A DNA stretch of 64,000 nt from Bursaphelenchus xylophilus (Eukaryota; Nematoda; Chromadorea; Rhabditida; Aphelenchoididae). Location of the stretch: positions 3,839,501 to 3,903,500 of the forward strand of contig CAJFCV020000005.1 of NCBI GenBank assembly GCA_904066235.2. The letters run 5' to 3'. A model generated the notes under the pieces. It saw nothing but the letters and a program-made list of their open reading frames with translations. It was not told the origin of the DNA and did no database searches. The translations under genes were made by a program, and so were the position numbers. Below, one piece after another: positions 57,173 to 64,000 of this stretch (positions within the stretch are counted from its first letter, which is position 1; every line of letters begins with the position of its first letter).

Positions 57173-58427
57173 TTAGAGGTGACGACGACGAAGAGAAGCG
57201 GCGTGAGCCAACTTGGAGTAGGCGGCGAAACGTCTTGAAGCGACAGCTCGCTGATATTCAGAGTTGGTGCTGGCTGCCTCAGCTGGGGCAGCAGAAGCGG
57301 CAGGAGCGGTCTCGGGATAGGCCGAAGCTGGAGGAGCGGTCTCCTCGACAGCAGCGGATGGAGCAGTTGGAGCTGGAGCCACTGGAGCGGCCTTCTCATA
57401 TCCGGCAGCGGCGCCTCCACTTGGGGCTTGATGAGCGGCAGCGTCTGGTCCACTTCCTCCGGAGCCGCGTTCTGGGCATGGGCAGTATTCAGCGTCAGCT
57501 CCGGGAGTTCCTCCAGCTCCTGGAAGGCCGGGAATCCCATCCTTTCCTGGCTCTCCGGGAGGTCCTTGTGGACCTGGGGCTCCTTGAGCGCCTGGCGAAG
57601 CATCATCTCCTCTTTCTCCGGGCAGACCTTCGTCTCCTTCCAATCCGGGCGTACCAGCCTCTCCCTTGGGGCCTGGAGGTCCCTTGGCGTATCCGATTCC
57701 ATCTTCTCCTGGAAGACCCTTTTCTCCAGGAGCGCCTTGGTCTCCCTGGTATCCCAATTCTCCTTCTGGTCCCTCTTCTCCTTCTGGGCCGTCGCGTCCA
57801 GCGTTTCCTTGGTCTCCCTTGGGTCCCTTATCTCCTCGTGGTCCTCGCTTTCCTTTGTATCCGGGAAGACCGGGTGGTCCGGCTGGGCAAGGTTGGCAGG
57901 AGCTGGACTGTGGGGCTCCGTATGGGTTGTCGTCGAGGCCGACGCCCAATCCGGGTTGACCGGCGAGACCGTCCGTGCCGGGCATACCATCTTCTCCCTT
58001 CGGTCCAGGGGGACCCTTAGGTCCGGCTGGGCAGTTGTTGGGCTTTTGCTGGGCGCTGGATCCGCTGGAGGCGGCAGCATCATCTGGAATGGAAAATATA
58101 TTAGGTTAGTGCCTATTGAAAAGATTATTAGTTGAATACAAGAGGACACTACACTTCTTAAAAATGACAAATCAACTTACATTGACGTCTGTCTCTTTGA
58201 ACGACTGGAGCAGCGGCACGAGCATGACGAATCACCTTGTCCTGCTCCATAAGCTCACTCCACATCTGGTTGGACATATCCATGTAAACTTGATGCTCCA
58301 GGGAAGCCTCCATCTCGAGCATAGCAATGTCGTTCATCAACATTGGCATTCCAATGGCCAATGAGAGGAGGGCGATGCCGGCCAAAGAGGCAGCAGAAGT
58401 GACTGTAGCCTTGAGTCCCCAATCCAT
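57173..58427 (-). CDS. Cuticle collagen, 2 exons
   Basis: Exon 1 58427-58181 and exon 2 58083-57173 join in phase 1 to give 385 residues. It is a secreted structural protein of the nematode exoskeleton, trimerising through Gly-X-Y helices. Residues 1-60 form the nematode collagen N-terminal domain with a membrane-anchor helix (ATVTSAASLAGIALLSLAIG); RDRR is a subtilisin-type processing site. The Gly-X-Y region is split by short breaks with Cys pairs (NNCPAGP, SCQPCPAGPPG, EYCPCPERG), which make the usual cross-links. The C-terminal 90 residues are rich in Ala, Pro and Glu with several Tyr, longer than in most cuticle collagens. A GATTTAG site 2 bases before the ATG could be a trans-splice acceptor, and a TATATA-type box lies about 60 bases upstream. 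GC-rich codons stand out from the flanks. Confidence 0.95.
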
Positions 58428-60545
58428 GACTAAATCAGAGAAAATTCAGTAAATAACAAGAGGAGATGTCGCGGTAATTCCCGGATATATAAAGGTCGAA
58501 GGCTGGAGGTAAAAACTTCGAGACCAGGGGCTGAATCTGACACTCATCACCCAACGAAAAACCTCTTTTGTGTTATGCAAAGACCCTCGAAAGTGCGACG
58601 ACAGTCACTTAATTTCGTTTCTCTCCAAATTAGGTATTACAAGTGGATCGGGTGAGTGAAAAGAAAAGAGGAAAAGATCCTCTTCAAGCCGAACATCAGC
58701 ATGTAATAACAGGGCTTTAGGTAATAGCGTTGTAACCATTACAAAGGACTGTAATCGATTGCCGTTAACCGATTTGGATTTGTAATCGGATCTGCGGTTA
58801 TATCATCATAAAAGAAGCCATCTGCTGATGCTTGAGGCATAAGATTTTTACTCAAAAAAGCTTGAGGAATAACTTGGAAATTCTGACGTGATTCTGCCGT
58901 CGAATATCTTGGCTATACTAAAAATTTAGGAATGAAATATTTAGTGATGGTAATTTGGCCTGGACAAAGCTAACACATAAAATATGAAGAAAATCTAGGA
59001 AAGCCTTGGATCTAAAATTTCACAGCACAGTGAAAGCGAAGTGGTTACAAAATGTCCCCACAATTTTATCCCCAATCAGCCTTCGACCTTAAATTTTGTT
59101 AATCTCTTCAAAGCGTAGGCTAAAAATCCATGCCAGATCTTCGAAGGGCTCATTCTAAACTAGGTCCAAGTTTTATCTCAATAAAACAACCGAGTTTTCC
59201 GCCACCTAAAGCACTGATTACTCAGCGAATATTCAAACCCCAAGCCCTTGGTTCCGATGGCTGTAAAACAACTGGAATACTGGCGCTTGATTCGAATTAG
59301 CCGGCGCTGGTTTATATAACCCTTCGGCACCGCGGAGGGAAAGGAGGCGGGAGAGAGTGTTCCCTCTTTGTTTGTCTCTCGGAATGAAGCGCAAAACCCG
59401 TCTTCTTATGAAAATGAGTAAGGTGAAGATCATAATCAAACTGGATCCTCGCCAGATCCGGATGAGGTGTGGGAACGGCAAGATAATTGTAAGGGGAGAC
59501 GGGTTATTAGCAGGGCTTCTTTTACAATGAGCAGAGCCGGATGCGGAAGGGAGGGAGAGGGTAATAAAATTAGTGTGTACTTTTATGGAGTTTTGTGATT
59601 TATGCAAGAAATGGGAATGAGAGAAACTCGAAAGGTGATGGAGAAAATGGCATCCAATTCTGTGGAATGGAGAGAGAGAGAGTTGAGTCATCCAGAACGC
59701 TTCACAATTGTCAGCAAATTAGTGAAGTTGCTGAGGGCTGGAATCAATTGTAAGAGCACTGCCAGGCGCAACTTAATAGTCAATGGTCTCAAATTTTGTA
59801 CCGGTGTTTGTCATGATACAAACATCAATTTTTGGAGGCTTCAAGATACTCTAGGACATGCTGTGTATAACCGGCAATCCTTATGCAAAAGGCGCTATGA
59901 AGAATAACGATAAATGATCATGAAAAGGGATCTTTTTGTACGGGATTAGTTCGTCATTACTCTAGGAGGAATTTCGTGAGTCATTAGCCTAAAAAATTTG
60001 TAAGGCTTTGATGAAGCCTATGCCAACAATCTCGGATACGTTTTAGAAAACTCTAGCCTCTATTTGCTCCAAACTTTGTTAAAATTTATGCATCCAAATC
60101 TACGTACTTTCCACCAGAAATACCTTGTTTATTCCAATTTAAATTTTTTTTAATGACATCACAAAGATTTACCCAACAAACACCTGTTCTTTGTGAGATC
60201 TCAATCATCATCGTCAACACCTTGAAGATCCCCTAAAAGCCTCCTGGAGATATTGATCTATCATTGCATAACTTTTCATTTTCCCTCAGGCATTGGAAGA
60301 GCGACGCTTCAGTGGGAACGAAAATTAAGAACCGGTAAAAGCCGGTTCCAAAACTAATGAAAGGAGATTTTGTTTACAGTCATAATGAAAACCCATTTGC
60401 CGAATGCATTACTTATGATATAATCGGGTCGGCGGGGGACCATTCCACAAAGTTGTGTCATTATCATACAGCTTTACGTAATGTATTTTATTTTCATGAC
60501 ATTTCAAACTGAAATACCTCTGTTTTTTACTCTGATAATACTAAA
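58428..60545. other. Intergenic, no supported gene
   Basis: Collagen promoter at the left. Frames at 59233-59691 (minus) and 59602-59907 (plus) have no domain, signal peptide or splice context. No repeats recognised. Confidence 0.35.
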
Positions 60546-61091
60546 TCACAAATCCGCACTACCATCGCACCAGACATGGCAATTGGCCGAGGTGGCTCGA
60601 CCGCCTGGATGCTGGGTTCCGTCACATTCTGTGATGGTACTTCCATCTCCAGCACACTTCTGATGCTGACTCACTCCATCCTTGGTTCTTGAAGATGAGA
60701 AACTGGACTGGGCTCGGCCTCTCGAGTTCTTGGCCTTGTCGGAATCAGCGAAATCAAAGTCGGTCTCTCCGCCACACCAAGTTCGACAAGATTCGGCGCT
60801 GGCTTTCAGTCCCGGATGGGTGGTGCCGTCACATTCAGTGATAGTGGTGCCCTTTAAGAAGTGTTTTAGGGTTGCGACGATCACTCGAAATTCAGAATTA
60901 TTTACGAGTTATTAAAACACCATAAGCTTTACTTTGTAATTAATATCACCTCAACTTACATCCCCCTGACATTTTTGATGCTCCGTCTTCCCATTGGACA
61001 TGCGAGTTTGGCCAAAGTTGCTCAACGACTTGGAGCTTCCATAGACCGCAATCACCACACATCCCAACACAATCAAACCCAGGGCCTTCAT
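60546..61091 (-). CDS. Small secreted protein with two ECDGTxHPG cysteine repeats
   Basis: Exon 1 61091-60960 and exon 2 60851-60546 join in phase 0 to give 145 residues. A signal peptide (MKALGLIVLGCVVIAVYGSS) is followed by a repeat HQKC-x-GD-G(T/S)TITECDGT-x-HPG then C-x2-WC, a Ser/Arg-rich linker of about 40 residues, and the repeat again up to the C-terminus. Each repeat has four cysteines and one conserved Trp. The intron falls inside repeat 1, right after GD. I do not recognise the domain; it may be a small disulphide-bonded unit. A TATA box lies 40 bases upstream. Confidence 0.75.
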
Positions 61092-61128
61092 ATTGAAAAA
61101 CTCTCGGCTTTTTTTCAACTTTACCTTG

Positions 61129-61136
61129 TTTTTATA
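61129..61136 (-). promoter_or_regulatory. TATA box of the Cys-repeat secreted gene
   Basis: TATAAAAA on the minus strand, about 40 bases upstream of the ATG at 61091. Confidence 0.6.
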
Positions 61137-61630
61137 TCTGTTTCTTTGTCACGCCTATAGACAAAGTGTTCCGGACCGGATGAATAATTTGTTTTTCTCG
61201 GACCCACGTAAACACAATTTGGGAAAATAAACAAAAAACGATTGTTCGCCGATCGCAGAGTCTCCGATCTGATAAATAATTTGGCCATAAAGCGGCCATC
61301 ATACGGTGGGGCAAACAAAATCGAAAACACATCAAATAATCAGCAGATTTCTGTGGGTTTGTGGATGGAATGGTGGTTAAGGTGCGGCCAGAAGACGTTA
61401 AATGATAAGAAAAAAATTTAATGGATAATGCTGGTTGAAGAGTCAAGACTGAACCAGATAAATTTTTGGATATTTTAGTGTAGCGTTTGTAAGTGATAGG
61501 CCAAAAAATAAAATTCTACAATCAAATCAAACAAACACTATCGATTGAATGTAATTTCATATTTAAAAATGATGAGATTTATTTGCAATTCAAGAGCCAT
61601 CAGTTTTGTTCCCGACAACCAAATTCTACG
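61137..61630. other. Divergent promoter region between two small secreted genes
   Basis: No coding frame with support. The genes on either side point away from each other, so both promoters lie here. Confidence 0.35.
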
Positions 61631-62184
61631 ATGACAGCTCCCAAAATTTTCCTTTTATTATTTCTTTCGTTATCATTGGCAACTGCTGAGAACAAGACTT
61701 TGTACGATACTTGTCTGAATGATGCTGTGGCCTCAAAAGCCCCTGCCATCTACGAGCCTTGTGTTGCAAAGCGACCAAAAGATACGAAACCTATTGAACA
61801 GGAAGTTGAGGTAAGTCCGACTTAGATTTTGGGCTAATCAACCGGAAATAAAATTAATTTGCGTAGGTAAATGTGTTTTTTCATACACAAACCTAGGAAG
61901 ATGACACAAAAAAAATTAAAATGTGAGTTTTGTGCCTCGAGCAATTCTCCCTTGGTCATCTTGTACCTATGACAAACTTTTTGAAGTTTCTGTAACTTTC
62001 TGTTCCCATTGTATCCGATATGTTTTAGGACACGATAAAACGTCTCCCCAAGATGCCATTTGATGAGAGAGAATCGGTATTGATGGGCCTACTCGCCACC
62101 GAAGCTCTAACTTTGTGCACGTTGGACAAGGCTTTCTGTGATCGCTTGAAGAAACAGTTTGACCTATTTCCTTATCGAGGATAA
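61631..62184 (+). CDS. Small secreted four-cysteine protein, unknown function
   Basis: Exon 1 61631-61810 and exon 2 62029-62184 join in phase 0 to give 111 residues. A strong signal peptide (APKIFLLLFLSLSLATA) is followed by a mostly helical, charged mature protein with four cysteines (YDTC, YEPC, TLC, AFC), probably two disulphides. It ends KKQFDLFPYRG. There is no membrane helix. The layout suggests a small helical secreted protein, but I recognise no family. The start is the first ATG that gives a signal peptide; earlier ATGs in the same frame would bury it. AATAAA-like sequence lies about 40 bases after the stop. Confidence 0.72.
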
Positions 62185-62715
62185 TATTCTAATACAAAAC
62201 GGGACATTACATTTCATGTCTGAATAAATTTGCATTTCAAGGCGTAAAGATTTATAATCAAAATTTCATGAGTGTAAAAATTAACGTAAAAAAAAATTAA
62301 TATTGAATTTAGCCGCTGTAGGTGGTCTAAAATTAGTTATATCTCTTCGAGAATGCAATGTAAATAGTCTGTGTAAGTTCTGATCAGGAGTATGCCGAAA
62401 ATGACCCATTACCAAGAGATGGCATCAATTATTGCACTGTTTTCCATCAAAATATACCGATTATGTTAACTGGACAACAAATTCTGCGCTCAAATCCGGA
62501 AAACCTTGTTAAATTCACCTATAATGGACGATAACCAGAGGAAAAATCAGTAACAAGCCATTTTACAATTAAAAATGTCGACAGATCCAACTTGCAGTAA
62601 TAAGTTCCCAATCAATTTTGACATTCCGTCCTCAAGTTTATTGATTTGTCGAAAATAATTTTTGTTTTTTTATCTAATCTGTAAAAAATGTTTATTCTGT
62701 GATGTTCCGCTGTAA
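62185..62715. other. Spacer upstream of the WD-repeat gene, no gene seen
   Basis: AT-rich; no supported frame. Contains the promoter of the next gene. Confidence 0.3.
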
Positions 62716-64000
62716 ATGGATTCTGAAGGCCCATCTACATCGATCCACAGTTCAGAACAGACAAGGATCTACGTCGATAATTGTCTAGGGGCTTTGGCTG
62801 AGGTAGGACCTTCTCCTTGTTTAGTTTAATGTGTTTTGTTTGAAATGCGGCGTAGTTTTGAGAGAAATGTTTTATAATTAGCTTTATTATGCTGTCTTTG
62901 AACTTTCATTACAGTGTTTACTTTTACTTTTTTTGAGTTTATAAAAATGTGGGATTTCCTCGGTAGAAGGTCATGGAGAATATAATTGACGGAAAACATT
63001 GTGATTTTTAGGTTCCAGCAACATTTGACTATGGAACAATCAAGGTGAAGTTGTGTTCCGTCTCATTATCACAGAATTTTGTTTCAATCGGGTCTGAATG
63101 TGGCGCTTTATTCCTTTACAATCGAAGATTCAAACGGGCGTTGAAACCGTAAGTCCGATTTGTGTTTTTTCTATGTTTAGATACATTAGCAATTCTTAAG
63201 ACATCCTTAACACAGCAGGCGGTGTGAAAAAGGAATTTCCTTCCTCTGGAACAACCGATTTTTTGATATTCTCCTTGACTTGGTACCTAAAATTCTTTAA
63301 CCACTCGAATTCTTACTTTTCCTTCTTGTAAAAGTAATCGAAACCTGAAAGAATGACTCTGAATGATGTCGTTAAACTAAGTGTACTTTTTTTAGTCTCC
63401 GAACTACCTACGATGAAGTGATAACAGTTCAGAAATGGTACCATCAAAACGAAAATGAATATCTGGCGATCGGACACCGTTCCGGCAATTTAATTCTACT
63501 CTCATTACCTTCAGCGGATAAGAAAGTAAGTCGTTGGACCCTTATTGACCTTGAAATTTCGTTAAAACAGTCAATACAAAGCGATCTTCATAAATATTAC
63601 CCAATAACAGCGTTGGAGTGGAGCAAGAATGGAAAATACTTGTTTTCATCCGACGCTTCCGGTCTTATCATGGGGCTTTCAGTGGATTTTGATAAGGTAT
63701 GGAGTAGAGTGAATTTCTATCCTCTTTTTTGTCAATTTTAGGATACCTACACACCAATTTTCATCCAAAACAATGGCAACCCCATCAGATTTCTAGCTTT
63801 TGAGCCGGATTTCATAATTTCTGTGGAAACAAGGTTCTTCGATGTGATCCAGTTTGAGGATAATATCACGACACATATTTCTCGTCATGATATGGGTCAG
63901 AAAGTGACTGGAGTTCAGCTTTTTGAAGGGATATTATCCATGGTCCTAAGTGATGGAAAATTGAAGCGATTTTCATTGAATGAGAAGAAGGTTTTAGAAA
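62716..64000 (+). CDS. HPS5/TECPR2-like WD-repeat protein, N-terminal part (runs off right edge)
   Basis: Exons 62716-62802, 63012-63148, 63396-63696 and 63742 to the window end, joined in phase. The visible 261 or so residues form WD-type beta blades: VKLCSVSLSQNFVSIGSECG, LAIGHRSGNLILLSL, then ITALEWSKNGKYLFSSD and GLIMGLSVDFDK, followed by strands with LAFEPDFIISVETRF. The pattern and spacing, including ITAL.WS.NG..LFS.D, match the N-terminal propeller shared by HPS5 (a BLOC-2 subunit) and TECPR2. These act in endolysosome-related trafficking and autophagy. The sequence here fits TECPR2 slightly better by eye, but the two are related and the rest of the gene is outside. Start chosen as the first ATG of a short exon with a GTAGG donor. 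Confidence 0.75.

Noticed and set aside
57139..58170. Frames of 235-334 residues on both strands over the collagen gene
   Set aside because: Caused by the GC-rich periodic Gly-X-Y sequence; only the frame with the collagen motif and signal anchor is real.

Overview
The window is nuclear DNA from a nematode, most likely a chromadorean (rhabditid or tylenchine type). Genes are split by short introns (down to about 35-60 bases) with GT(A/G)AG donors and TTTCAG-type acceptors. They include families typical of nematodes: a cuticle collagen, two serpentine chemoreceptors, a nuclear hormone receptor and an FSHR-1-type leucine-rich-repeat GPCR. Nothing points to a bacterium, organelle or virus. The DNA is AT-rich apart from a few (GGCCC)n arrays. 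No species can be named from the sequence alone.

Layout. 1-2217: 5' half of a nuclear hormone receptor on the minus strand, running off the left edge. 2218-22334: gene-poor, full of inverted-repeat (foldback) and miniature transposons, including two foldbacks over 1.4 kb, one carrying a tRNA-like sequence in both arms. 22335-22850: a two-exon micro-gene. 23778-26573: triokinase/dihydroxyacetone kinase (minus). 28356-32826: Srv/Srg-like chemoreceptor (minus) with five transposons in its introns, one inserted exactly on a splice donor. 35365-38729: membrane-anchored CK1-like pseudokinase (plus). 39083-39800: secreted histidine-rich repeat protein. 40656-41335: IL-17-like cytokine. 41576-43342: Sra-superfamily chemoreceptor (minus) with an apparent GC-AG intron. 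47410-50866: tandem pair of paralogous type I membrane proteins of unknown family. 51384-55352: FSHR-1-type receptor (minus). 57173-58427: cuticle collagen (minus). 60546-61091 and 61631-62184: two small secreted cysteine proteins. 62716-end: N-terminal part of a HPS5/TECPR2-like WD-repeat protein.

The genes are mostly unrelated neighbours, not a pathway. Several are secreted or surface proteins (collagen, IL-17-like, His-rich, Cys-repeat, paralogue pair, chemoreceptors, LGR). The strongest unifying signal is mobile DNA. At least seven families of non-autonomous elements can be told apart by terminal repeats and target duplications: Tc4/Tc5-like with TNA duplications, hAT-like with exact 8-bp duplications, and several Tc1/mariner-like with TA. 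Many copies sit inside introns of intact genes. Exon models were built by hand from reading frame and splice consensus; in nearly every gene the phases join without a break.
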